This document shows positions 1-11,800 of a stretch of DNA of 64,000 bases, one piece after another. The first letter of the stretch is position 1. Every line of letters starts with the position of its first letter. The translations under genes and the position numbers were made by a program. The stretch is from positions 1 to 64,000 of the forward strand of contig DF237016.1 of the NCBI GenBank assembly GCA_000708835.1, given 5' to 3'. The notes beneath the pieces were generated by a model, which saw only the letters and a list, made by a program, of their open reading frames with translations, did no database searches and was not told the DNA's origin. This stretch comes from Klebsormidium nitens (lineage: Eukaryota; Streptophyta; Klebsormidiophyceae; Klebsormidiales; Klebsormidiaceae).

Positions 1-683
1 TACGGTCAAAATTTGAATTTCTGTGTTGCCGTCGGATCCTGAAGATTAGATAGACATTCATCGTACGATCTCCGCAAAACGACTATTGTCTATCATTGAG
101 GTTGATGTCAACAGCCACGCGTCGCACAATCAGGTCGAAACCGTACGGTCAAATGGAGTGCTGGGTACATGGTAGAACATACGATTCAACCCTAGGCGCT
201 GAACTAAATTAGTGCATCGATCAAGTACCCATGAATTGACGTTTCTGATCTACCGGGCACAGGTGTAGAATCCATTCAAGAGCGCCGGCTTTAGAATCGC
301 AAGTCTGGTTCTAAAGAAATCGTAGGCTCCGTTGGCACGCCGGTGTTACCTACCCGACAGACCGGCGCGACACCCCGGTCACGACGGTCTGACAAATCCG
401 TGACCGGTGTGTCACGGGCCAGAATGCCCCATAGGTGCCTTGTGCAGAATACCGGCTTCTTCAATCTAAGTTATAAGCTTGCGGTTGCTACAATTCTGCC
501 GAAATCGCCCACTCAAACTTTCTAAGAATCAGGGATTGACAAATTGGCGACGTGCCTTTTCGATTGCCGCAAAGGGCCACGGACATAAAACAATATTAAC
601 GACATGCAATAAGGCAATGATGCAACGATAACACATAGGGGTAAAAAATGTCCTTCATAGTCAGCCGGGATCGACCAAACAAT
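1..683. other. Intergenic, no gene seen
   Basis: This is the 3' flank of the histidinol-phosphatase gene and the left window edge. Its reading frames are short, lack coherent protein features and often begin with non-ATG codons. A weak hairpin is possible at 370-410. I see nothing else that can be supported. Confidence 0.6.
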
Positions 684-3600
684 TCAACTTAGACCCATCA
701 TCCCATGTTGTTCTTGGTCTTTCCAATCTAGTTTCTCCAGGACTTGGGCAAGGACCCCCCTGTCCCCAGCGGCAACAACCTCATGCGAGGTCGGAACTGC
801 ACCTGCAGAGCTTGCATAGGAGCATCTTCACAGCTTTCAGGCGAACTCAAAGGCTTTCACCAATCGTCCTGCAGTTGCAATCCTAGCACGCAGTATGCAA
901 CTCAAGCACGAAGGGTTAGCAAGTAAATATCGATGTGAGTCCCGCACAAGCGCGCCTCTGAGCTGCCTCAAGATAAGACTGCCGGTTAAATAAACAAGCA
1001 AGCAACCGTTCTGTGGTCGCTGTGCTTGTTTTTGGAGCGCTTACCCGGCTCTTGTGCATACTCGAGAGCGTCCCACGTCAGAGGCGCGCCGGCCCAATCC
1101 GTGATAAAGCCTCCGGCGCCCTCGATCACGGGCACCAATGCTAGGTAATCGTAAGGCTGCCAATCGGATGGATAGGCTTCAATTGACTTCAGTTGACGCC
1201 CAAAGCAAGTGTTGGCGATGAAATACCACTCAGGTTCCAGGGAGCTGCAGTTGCGCTGTATGAAACTGCCCGCAGTGAATGCGGCTCGAAGGAGCTGCTC
1301 TCCAGCCTGTTGTCTGCGCGCAGATTTCTCTTGCGCCGCGCGTCTGGCTTCGGAGCGGCGGCGCGCTCACCTTGAGGTCCGCCTCGACGACGAGGTCGCA
1401 GTGCCCCGCCGCCAGCAGGCCGTACGCGTAGCAGTCGCAGCCATAGAGCGGGAGGCGGACCTGCGAGGACACGGGAAGCGGATCACGAGGGGTTCCCTGC
1501 GACGCGGGCAGTGCAAGCGGCCCTCACGACGTGGGGCGCCGTTCATGTCTGGCTTCGGAAACAGCAAGGCATGCGTGGCGGGCTACTGCTCTCAGCGCCG
1601 GGCAACTCGATTGCAGACACTTTCAACTAAAGCTCTTGCACTCTCCAAGAATTGACCTTGCAACGCGTGTCACTCGCCCTCGGGACGCAGCACACTCTAC
1701 GAAATGGGTCGTCCCTCGACCTTCTAAACTGAGGCTCTGCATATCACAGAAATTCCAAGAAAAGTCCGCGCTTTTGTTAAAGGCCGCCACTGTGTAGACC
1801 CTGCACCGGCAGATAACACGCGAGGAGCGACCAAAGAGGCACCGGGCACAGTCCAGCACTCTAAGGATCAGTGTGCTGCCTGCCGCCGCTCACCGCATCC
1901 CGCACCCGTAACCAGGCCTCTTCCGTCCGGCCTTCGAACATGTGGGGCGTCGTGGAGTACCTGCCGAGAGGGGGGGCATCAGTGGCGTGCTCTGCAAGCA
2001 ACGGAGCAGGGCCCCACGTCCTCGGGGGCAGCAGGCAGGGTGCCTGGGCGCTGTCTCGCAAGGACGAGTGCCCCACCTCCATTTGGACGGAATCCTTGAC
2101 CTGGATGTAGACGGAAGACCAAATAGGACGGTCCGCCAACTCGACGTTGTTTCGAAATCAGCGGATCTTGACAAGGTGTCAAAACGTGACTTTTTTCAGA
2201 CCTGAGCCGTTAGCAAGGCGGTTACCCCAAAAGTAGTCGACATGCGGCTCTGTTGGCACGAGCAACGCCCGAGCCGGGCAGTACTTCCGTCATGTGTACG
2301 CAGGCTCACATGTATGCATCAGCGATGTCGTCACAGGGCCTCGCCCTAATGGGTGTGCCGTTGAGCGTGGTGGCGGTGCCGGCCACGCCCAGCCAGCGCT
2401 CGCGCAGCACCGGCTGGTCGATCACGCCCACCACGGGAACGCCGCGGTGGACCAGCGCAATGAGCGTGCCAAACAGGGGCTTGCCTGCACCGCGCAGCAC
2501 CGGCGGTCAGCACCAGCGGGGCGGGCAACGAATCGCACACCCCTACATACACCCGGGGATTGGCCACCACGCCCTTTATTGATGAACGGGATGGATTTGC
2601 CAACACAATCCCTCAGAATGAGGAGGTCCATAATTCGCACGAGATTTGAATTGTAGAGGCCAGAGAAAGATGGATCTCAAGCTTTGCGTTGCGGGCCTCA
2701 CCTACCCGTGATGAAGCTCTTGGTCCCGTCAATTGGGTCCAGCACCCACACGTTCTCCCCGCTTCCTGCCCCCAACTCCAGCCCCGCTTCCTCCCCGAAT
2801 CTGCACACAGGCCCCACCGTGGATTCACTCGTGCACAGGGAAAGATGACGAAGAGAAGCACACCAAGGGATAACCGTGCCGGTCTGAAGAGTTGCGCTTC
2901 CGCAACCTCAAGGGCAGACAGCTCCTCGCCCACTCCATGCCGGCGACGGTGCCTCGGAGACAAAGTACGATGCACAAGGATTCGCACCGACCATCCCCGT
3001 TTGTAGGCCGTCAAGTTGAGGTAAGTCCCTCAGGATGTCTTGAGATGGCTGTGTATGATGGTTCGGTGACCCTTACACTCCATGGTGTGGGAAGTGCTGG
3101 TGTATCAGTGCACGCATGGCTGCTTCTGCTGCTCGGTCCGCCTGCGTCACAGGGCCTGCACACAGCCCACACGCTGTCAATGACGGCTCGCCGAAGGAAC
3201 AATCTGGAGGACACCGTGTATGCAAAAAGCTGGGAGAAGCCATCGATGCGCCTCACATGCCAAGCATGGAGGCAGCTTGCGCCACACAGCTTGTGTGACC
3301 CCACCGTACACCACAACCTCCTTTGGCCCGAAGCACTGACGGAAGGACGTTGAGATTCTTATCTTAATGATTTCAGCAGCGCGAACTTTGAACATTTGAG
3401 TGAAAGATAAGATTCAAAAGAAAGAACAGGACTGTTTCGTAATCCCCACGAACCCAACAAATATCATCGCCAATGAAGTATTCTGCATATTTCGCCCTGA
3501 GATTGGAAAGTAGTTCCGCCCACGTTAACCGCCATTGAAATGAATCAAATTTTGATCTGGGCCGGAGCTCTTTTCGACCGCAGCAACTCCACCTCCCGGG

Positions 3601-4567
3601 CACCAACGGGTCTGACCAGCCTTAAGCTCAGCACTTCAATTTGTCCTCACAGTAAGTGGGTGCAAAGCTCCAGAAAGGTCCTCTTATATATAACTGCTCA
3701 AGACCCCACTGCGCTGATAACACCTAGAGGTGCTGGCATTAGAGCAGGTTTTCGAAGAAAAATCGTTCCGGAGGTGCCAATTGCGGCCACTGCATGGCTC
3801 ACTGGCATCAGCCTTGCTCTCCACGTTGATGCCAGTACGGAAGTAGCGCCGCGTGATCTCCCCCGCAGCGTCCGCCAGCGTGTGGGCCAACTCCACAAAC
3901 TCCTGCACGCAGACGAGACCCCCAGCTGACATCACAACAGACCTCCCCACGATAACACGGAGGAAAGTTCTCGCTTGTCCACCAATGAGTTGTGGCTATC
4001 AAACTTTCCCCAATGCCATCAATTTTCCCAATGCTGCAAGTAGAGGGTCATTGCCTTTGCACACAAGGGGCATACCACCTGCACCATCGCGGTATACGAT
4101 TGAATCAAAGCCCACCAGATCCCAGGATCCAGTCACACTGTAGGAAGCAGTGCCTGAAACACATGGTTGTTGCAGCACCCAATGGGCCGCTCCAGTGTCA
4201 GACGTTCGTGACAGCCCATAGCCCCGGTCCTCTCTACAGACAGATCCTGGAGCAAATCCAAAATTGTACTTACTGGTGGCACCGAGGGGCCCGCTGCTTG
4301 GTCTGCCAAGGGGCTCGACTGGACCGATGCAGCGGAGATGTGGGAAGAATCAGCCGCCATGGGCCTCAGCAGGTCTGCATTTGAGTTTGGATGGAGGCGC
4401 CCGAAAAATGCAGGGGGACTGAACTGGCTAAGTCTGCGCGGTGCTTGTCGCAGACGAGGCACGTAAGCTTGCGTTCCGGGACCGCTTCGGCGAACGTCGC
4501 TACTTTTACATAAGTTTTCAAATGGCGGCAGCTGCACAGCCACTCTTGCAGCGCTTGACTGCATCAT
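684..4567 (-). CDS. HISN7: Histidinol-phosphate phosphatase, IMP-family, plastid-targeted
   Basis: This enzyme dephosphorylates L-histidinol phosphate to histidinol, the penultimate stage of histidine synthesis, in the plastid. Nine exons join in phase (5' to 3'): 4567-4274, 3902-3803, 3155-3077, 2800-2706, 2484-2310, 1960-1894, 1460-1371, 1156-1045, 802-684, giving 376 residues. Residues 1-98 (exon 1) are rich in Ser, Ala, Arg and Pro and look like a chloroplast transit peptide. The inositol-monophosphatase fold follows, with the metal-binding motifs FGEE near residue 160, DPIDGTKS near 178 and PYDY near 301. The C-terminus VVAAGD...LEKLDW matches plant HISN7/IMPL2. The closest alternative is a generic inositol monophosphatase, but the blocks PVFGTLIAL-like, IDQP.L.ERW and LYGCDCYAY point to HISN7. 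The gene is divergent from SmD2, about 1 kb away. Confidence 0.92.
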
Positions 4568-5618
4568 GGAAAGCAGTGAACCGCCAATGCCAAGTCACAA
4601 CAGTGGCTGGAGTGTAGTCTCTGAGCACTGATTTCTGCTGCGATGTTGCCTCAGGAACCCTCGTTCCAGATTCACTCTGCTTTGACTGCGCGCCTGCATT
4701 AGTCCCTGGACAGCTCGGAGAGTGCCTGATGGTGGTGGTACAGTGGTCAATGAAGAGGCCACACTGTTCGGACCCCCTGTTGAATTTCCAGTCGTTTGGA
4801 GCTGGTCACACCGCTGCGATTACGTGTGCTCTGCGCCTCCTGAAGCCTGATCGGGCTCTGCCCACGCTCCAGACAACATCGACTGTCCTAGGCAGTTGAA
4901 GAGATTGTCTTTTGGACAACAATCTGATATACCGTAGTCCAACGTAATGATTCCGAATAAATAAATAATTATCTGCGTTCGGAAAGTCAGAAATTCGGAT
5001 TTCCCATTCGGAAAGTAGAATTTCGGAAAGGTAAAATAACTTTGAAATAGTCCTCGGAAGCCGTAAAACTGCCAAAAACAGCCGAAAACTCCCCTTCCAA
5101 GTCAGACCATAGGGCATTCGGATTCTGGTCGGAATCAGCATACATAATTCCACTTATTTGGTCGGATTGTTGGAAAATAATTTGAAATAAAATCGTTCGG
5201 AATCATCACGTTGGACTACGGGTATTCTGGACTTTGGCATCCAATAGGGTCATCGGTAAAAGCTAGATTGTATTTCGAAAGCAGAGGCCGACCAGTCTGA
5301 TTGCAAAGTACATTTGCGAACGACGCCTCTGTAAATGTTGCCGGACTATTGGTAATACCGGTATTGACATCTTGGTTTTTGAAGTTGTCAGTGTCCAACG
5401 TTCATGAAGATAGCCAGGAAGTTTACTTCAACTTGAAGTGCCAAGCCAGGTACCGTAGCTTGGCCTGGAGAACTCAGCAGCTTGAACCATTGGCATTGGT
5501 GTGATTCGTGAAGGAAGGAAGCACGTCCTGTATCATTTGACAGTCAAGCAGTCGCGTTGATGCGCGCTGTCGTGTATCACTTTGGCTAGCAGAGTTGTTT
5601 GTTTACGGGACAGTAACA
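4568..5618. other. Divergent promoter region of HISN7 and SmD2
   Basis: This 1.05-kb gap lies between the start codons of two divergently transcribed genes, so it should hold both promoters and 5' UTRs. Its middle is occupied by the inverted-repeat element at 4932-5222. No coding sequence is supported here. Confidence 0.6.
4932..5222. mobile_element. Miniature inverted-repeat transposable element (MITE), probably Tc1/mariner-type
   Basis: The 26-27 bp ends are near-perfect inverted repeats. The left arm, 4932-4957, begins CCGTAGTCCAACGTAATG. The right arm, 5196-5222, reads inward as CCCGTAGTCCAACGTGATG. They differ by one substitution and one inserted base. The element is flanked on both sides by TA (4930-4931 and 5223-5224), the target-site duplication expected of Tc1/mariner-like elements. 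The 291-bp AT-rich interior has no ORF and carries many copies of the short motif TTCGGA. It is therefore non-autonomous and would need a transposase in trans. The class call rests on the TA dinucleotide alone, which is weak evidence by itself. Confidence 0.8.
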
Positions 5619-7741
5619 ATGAGGTAAGCAATCCCTGCCGTTCCTATTTCTTGTATGGAAAGGATGCCTGAGCATGTTTTGATCAGTCATTCTTGTAGGA
5701 CTTCTTCTCTGGGGGGAAATATTGTGTCTTTCATGCTTTGATTGTTTTGAATAGATGCTGCTTCCTTCAAAATTTTGACATGGATTCTTGGCAATGGTTG
5801 CATTCGGAGCTACAAGCTGCACCCCCTTGATGTCATGGTCACATGTGAACGAGGGGCTGTACAGCCTTGACTTGATTTATGCGGGATTGGCTGCCCTTTT
5901 TTTCTTTGCTGCAAGACTTTCTGGAAGGGATACCCCGCAAAGTCTCTGTCCTTCCGTGATCTTAGCACACATAGACACCAAGATGGGCCGGGAGGGTGGT
6001 TGCAGAAGGGTGTTGGTCTGCAGGGAGTGATTTGTTGAGGACTGTGATTGTGTGTAAGTGCGAAGGCCGGGCCATCAAAAGAAAATGGCGAAGCTGCCTG
6101 GTTCTTCCATGATTCAAGATGCAGAATGCCCGATGATTCATCATGTTTATTTGTAAACAGCGATGCAGCTCTGCAAGTTTTATCTCGCCAGATCAAGCTA
6201 ACACAGTTCCTGTTTTCATGCCGCAGCCGAGCAATGGAGGAGGATGCGGTGGTAAGTTGCCTAGGAATGTGACACACCATCAAGAAGGGCTTTTGTTAAG
6301 GAGCCCTTCGGCGCGATCGAGTGGATGCAGTCTCGCCTGTATGAGGACCTGCCAGTAGTACAATTACATGACCCTCTTGAAGGCATCTGTGATTTGCCTT
6401 GGATTTCTAAGCTGGTGGACTTTGCTTTCCACCTGTGCCTGTTACTAACTGGGGGGTGATACTGCCTTGCAGGAGAAGACTGAGGAGGAGGAATTTAGCA
6501 TCGGGCCCCTCTCAGTACTGTACAACAGTGTGAAGAGCAACTCTCAAGTGAGCCCCAAATGCCAATGCGGTGGCCTTTCTGCCTTATGGATGGGCAGCGG
6601 GCTGTTGCATCCACTTGTAATGGAGACGACACTGCTGAGGATGATGACGCTTGTGGCGCTGGTGCATGTCTGCTGGGGTACATCTCCTAGCTGTCCTTAG
6701 TGTACACTTGGTTGTGCCCCGTCACCTTCATGGAGGTTCGCGGATATTTTTCAAATTTAGACCCTCGGCCTTCTTTGCCAATCAGTGACTTTTTTGCTGT
6801 CTTTTGGAGGCCGCAATCAGAATCATCACAATGAGCGGATCCTGGCTGCTCTCAATTTTCTCTGTTTTGCACATAGTTCTGGTTATTTCAATGGCCTTTT
6901 CTTCTATAGGTTCTTTGACAGGTTCACTTGACTCTTAGAAGGATCTGCGCGGGGGGAAAGCAGCATTAGTGGCAAATAAGTCTGAAATTTTCATATGTGG
7001 CTGCGCTAGGCCCTTGAACGCCAGTCCGATTCGTAAGTCCATTTTCGTCAACCTGTCCTTGCAGGTCTTGATCAATTGTCGAAACAACAGAAAGCTACTT
7101 GGGAGGGTGAAAGCTTTTGACAGACACTGCAACATGGTGCTTGAAAACGTTAAAGAGATGTGGACAGAGGTAAGCGACATTGTTTCGGATGCTCTTTTTG
7201 TACACCCAAGTAACAGGAATCGTTTTTGCAATCTTCGCCAACTATCCCGAACTCCTCAGTTCTGAAACGTGTGGACAAGGTGTGACGGCCATTGCACTGT
7301 CAAAGTCTGCTATGTTTCTCCGTCTGAGCTCCCTTTCCAAAGAAGCGGTCATCAGTAGGGAAGCGGATGACTAAAGAAGGGACATTACAGATATTTGACA
7401 AAAAGAACCCCCTTATTATTTTTGTACATTGCAAATGACAGTCACTTCCGTTTGCAATGTTTGCCAATCATCCCTTACCTTCATTCTGAAAGCTACGGAC
7501 GAGATGTGAAAGCAATTGCAATGTTGCAGTCTTCGATGTTGATTCGTCTGAGCTTCTTCCAAAAGTAGCGACCTTCTACAGGACGGACCTTTCAGTTCAT
7601 TGATACAAAACCCCCTTCCTGCAGGTTCCAAAAACCGGGAAGGGTCAAAAGAAAGCAAAGCCTGTAAACAAGGATCGCTTTATTAGTAAAATGTTTCTTC
7701 GAGGGGACTCTGTCATCATCGTTCTGAGAAATCCTAAGTAG
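5619..7741 (+). CDS. SmD2: Small nuclear ribonucleoprotein SmD2
   Basis: SmD2 is one of the seven Sm proteins that form the heteroheptameric ring on U1, U2, U4 and U5 snRNAs. Five exons join in phase: 5619-5623, 6227-6251, 6473-6547, 7065-7169, 7625-7741, giving 108 residues. The start exon contributes only ATGAG before a GTAAGC donor. This choice yields MSRAMEED before the acidic KTEEEEF stretch, as in plant SmD2. The Sm1 motif (GPLSVL...[20 protein letters not shown]) and the Sm2 motif ([15 protein letters not shown]) are intact, so the fold should be complete. The family is usually 105-118 residues. Starting at the internal ATG at 6234 would remove four residues. Intron 4 contains a diverged tandem repeat. 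Confidence 0.95.
7220..7575 (+). repeat. Diverged tandem duplication inside SmD2 intron 4
   Basis: Two copies of about 130 bp lie at roughly 7220-7350 and 7447-7575. They share an ordered series of landmarks: TTTGCAAT, GCCAA, CATCCC/TATCCC, TTCTGAAA, GTGTGAC/ATGTGAA, TTGCA, CGTCTGAGCT and a CCAAA block. Copy 2 runs on towards the true 3' splice site, and CCCCCTT occurs downstream of both. No box C/D or H/ACA arrangement is convincing, so I call this a duplicated intron segment of unknown role. Confidence 0.6.
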
Positions 7742-8844
7742 GTGTTCACTATATGCCAGAAATCCATAGCGAAGACTGCGTTTCTCTAAAAAAGCTTTTA
7801 TTCTTTTATCGTTTGAAGATTAATATATCCCTATCGCATATTCCTCCGGGCTGAATCCGATACTGTTTGCGCATCAACAGCCTCGATGGTTTGAACAGGT
7901 ACGGTCCTACTGCATGTTATAGATGGATTAGCGCTGCCGTGTTTCAAATGTTTCGGATCACATTCGATTCGAGTCACTTCGTACGTCTGGTCCTTCGGCC
8001 ATGCAATTTGCTTGATGTACTAATCAAACTCAATCATTTTACCTGTACATTCTCTGCCAGTGGCACTGATCGTGTAATTGTTACGTCGTGATACGTCCTA
8101 AAGGCCCGGCCCGTCACATGAGCATGGCGGCACATGCAGCGGCGTGGGCCGGCCCGCGAGCTGCCTGTGCCCAGCTCAGTCATGCGTATGCAACAATATT
8201 TCGACGCGACAACTTATAGCCTGCACATGCACGATCTACCATCATGAGGTATAGTCGAATCGTACGTCTTTCAAATCCGAGTGATCGCAAATTGCATGCA
8301 GCCTGCAGCATGGTTGACTCATGGCAGGTACCACATTCAAGTCCAAACAACTCTGATCTTGCAGTCAGATAATGAAGGCATGACCGTATAGGGCATGCCT
8401 GCATGTTGAAAGACATGATAGACTTCATCCGCACAATTGTGGCTCGGCAGAGCTTGGCTATGCAGGACGACAACTTGCAAAAACCAACGACACGTCACTG
8501 CCCGGTGTGGAGCAATTCTCAGGCTCCCATCTCATACCAACACTTTGCGACAGTGCGTAGCATCTTCTTAGTCAGGAGCCCGCAAGTCAAGCTCAGGCTC
8601 CAGGCATGCAAAAGGCGTTGCCGGACATTCACACCTTCAAGCTGTGAGGTCGACGCAACATGGCGAGTGTAAAGACAACTTCAAAGTCGTCAACTCCGTA
8701 TGGTGCTTGAACATGGTTTCGAGTCCGCTCTCTTTTCCGTCTCTACCCACAAGCAGCTGCTGATGGTAACAGCCTGACGAAACGGCTGGGGACTTGGTCA
8801 GAGCCGAGGCAGGTTGCGTCTCTCAGTCGGCTCCTCTCGAACGA
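7742..8844. other. Convergent intergenic region
   Basis: This region lies between the 3' ends of SmD2 and the SET1-like gene and should hold both 3' UTRs and polyadenylation sites. No ORF here has family features or exon-like composition. Confidence 0.55.
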
Positions 8845-11800
8845 TCAATTGAGAGTCTTTCGACACCTGCATGCGAACCACGATCGGACCAATCAATTAC
8901 CAGGCGCTGACGAGTAGGACTAGCGAGGAATCCACTACCCCGATCAACACGGCAGCAAGACAAAGAGAAAGAGAAACTGACGTGCACGCCAACGCGACAA
9001 CGTCACAAATAAGCAACTGAGTTGCGCGAGACCGCAGCAAGTGACGTCGCAGAACGACCGAGAGCCCCTCACTTTGCTGCGCCGCAATTGCAGGGAATCT
9101 TCACGTTTTCAAACGGAAACTTGTAGTCGTACGTGAGCTCCTCCCCCGGCTCGATCCGCCGCTTGGAGTAGATGACGATCTTCTTCTGCCCCTCCACCCA
9201 GATCACCTTGGTGTAGCAGTTGGGCTGCGCACCAGTAGGGAGCAAAGTGGGAACGGGCACACCACACCAATCAGAAGGCAAGCACGCACAGAAGGCCGGA
9301 CAGCATCAGCACGAGGTCCTCCCGAGACTTGTTATTCAACGATTGTTGGGCAATGACTGGAGACTAGCCGACGGTGTGCTTCTGTGCACGAAGTTCCTCG
9401 CACGCTGATGAGTGAAAGAAGCAGAGGCTGCTCGATCGTCCCTGTGAATAAGTCTGACCTTCTTCTCTTTCCAAACGACCGGTGGCCACAGCCCAATGGG
9501 TCATGGCAAGCTCAATCAAAGTATCAATGTCATATCGGTGTTTGACAGCGCAGGATGAACTTACATCGCAGCAATGGTTGATGAAGCGCGCTGCGCCCCC
9601 CATTTTCGTGGCGTCGATCACATTATCGTCGTCGATTCGGAAGAGGTAGCTGCTACCGATCCCTAGCTTCTCATACCGCTGCTCGCGCAGTTCGGACACC
9701 TGGCAAAGAACGCAAGAAGCTTGTCAAATGCCTTATGCTATTGTTCGGATCCGCGACTCAAAGCAGCGTGTCGTGCCCCTTTCCTGTGGTTCAGTAGCAT
9801 ATGATCACGGGTGGCGGTGTAGCGGGCTTGCAGCAAGTCCCAACTAGCCAGGGGGAGCGATGTTCGCAAGCAAATTAGAACTGTCCCAAGTACTTTTGCC
9901 CGTTCGTGCCCCTCTAGGACAGGCTTGATAGCGTGGGACTCTCCCATGGCATCCTTGGCTCCACGAACCCCTGTGGTGCCGCGTGGCTTACCGGCCTGCG
10001 GATGACCTGTCCGATGTACTCGATGACGAAGTCCTCCGCCTCGATGGCCTCATCCGTGACGATGCCCCAGTCGTGGATCTTGCTCCGCACGAACTTGAGC
10101 TTCTTCTTGCGCGACTTGAGCTGGCTCAGCTTCAGCGCCGCCACGCCCTCCGCGCTCGCCGCCAGCTCGCGCTGCGTCTTGCGGTGCAGCCGCGCCGTCG
10201 GCTGCCGGGGCCCCACGCCAGCCGCAGCCGGCACCTCGGCGACCTGCGCCAAAGGGCTGCGGGGGGCTGCCGCGGTCGCCGGCAGGGTCTTCCCTACGCG
10301 AGACGCGTTCTGGTTCCGCTCGCGCCACTCCGTTCCGTTGATGGACGTGCGAGCACAGCCATCCGCAGTGAGGGTGTCGTCCAAGTGAGGCCGCTTGGGG
10401 CGGCGGCCTTCCTGCCCCGCCTTATGCGGCTGCTGGTCGCCGGACCCGTGACCCTCTTCCGGATCCCAGCCCGCAGGATCAAGCACCGGCTCGAGCTGCG
10501 GAAGAGCAGGCGTGTCGGCCGGGACGGAGCCTAAACCCCAGGACACTGCCGGGGACGCGCGAGCATGGTTTAAAGACAGGTTCCAGGGCGAGGTGACGGG
10601 GTCCGGCGACTTCAACATGGCGGCCAGCGGCTCGTCCGCGAACTCCGTCCTCCAGTCGGCCCCTGCAATCGCGAGAACAAGGAGGAGTTGGGAGCCGCGG
10701 TATGCGCACCAGCCGGAGCAGAACCTGCCTTGAAAGCACTCGTGGTGCTGCAGCCCGCACACAACGTCTTCTGCAGAAACCCGAAAGGCAGCAGCCTGCA
10801 ACCGCAAACAAGATTGCATTGCTCTGATCCTCAAAAGCCGGCGCTGTCTTTCGCACGAGCTTGATGTTGTTTATTTAGAGAGTGTCCGACAACCGATTAC
10901 AGATGGGAGCACGGTCCTTGTAGAGTCGCCCCTCACAACGCTTGGGACTGCACAAGAAAAGCGATTTTTACCTGGAGTCCCCGGGTACGCGGCCGCTGCC
11001 CCGCCCTTCCTTCCGTCTGCTGCTGGGGGCGTTGCGAAAGGGGCTCCTTTCCGTTTACCTTTCTTAGCCGCAGGCTTCCCCCCAGCACCAGCCTCTGCTT
11101 CCTGCCCTTCCCCCTTCCTCTTCCCCTCCGTCTTCCCGGGCCGCCGGACCCCGTTTGGTGCGTGGGTCCTCGCAGATACCCCCCGCACTACATCGTTGGT
11201 AAGTGCGTCGGAGTCCCCTCGTCCTCCCATCGACTGCCCCTCGCCTCCCTCCTTCCCCTCACCCCGCTTCTTCGCCCCTGCTGAACCGGGCGTCTCCCCA
11301 ATCCCCGACTCCCGCAACAGCTCGGAGGCCTTCTGTAGCCCCTCACGCAGCTTCTTCCTCTTCCCCGAGGTCCCTGGCAAGGCTGACGTCAACCCCACAT
11401 CCTCAAACGCCATGCCGGTCTGCTCTTCCGCTGTGGACTGAACGAGTAAATGCTCCGGCGAGTCGAAGGCCTCGTCTGCATCCGCTCTCCTTCGTTTCCT
11501 GCTTGCCGGCTCCCCCGACTCTTCTCCGACATGTCCGTTCTCTCGCCCTCTCTTCTCGTGTGCGCCTGCCGCCGCTTCCTTCGCTTTCTTCTTTTGCGCC
11601 TTGCTTTCACGAGCCGCCTTCAGCTGTGCGATTTGCTTCGCCCGCCTCTCCTCATCAGGGAGCACCCTTTTCTCTTTGCCACCCCCCTTCTTCGGCCGGC
11701 CAACCTTCTTCTCCTTCTTCACTTCACCTCCCGCCGCTGTGCCTGGTTCCTCGTCAGCATTCGCGTCCCCTTCGTTCGCTGACGTGTCGCCTGGCTCCTC

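Noticed and set aside
684-4567. Generic inositol monophosphatase for the first gene
   Set aside because: Conserved blocks and the C-terminal end match the histidinol-phosphatase branch better.
7220-7575. Box C/D snoRNA pair in the SmD2 intron
   Set aside because: CTGA motifs recur in both copies but no properly placed RTGATGA box or terminal stem was seen.
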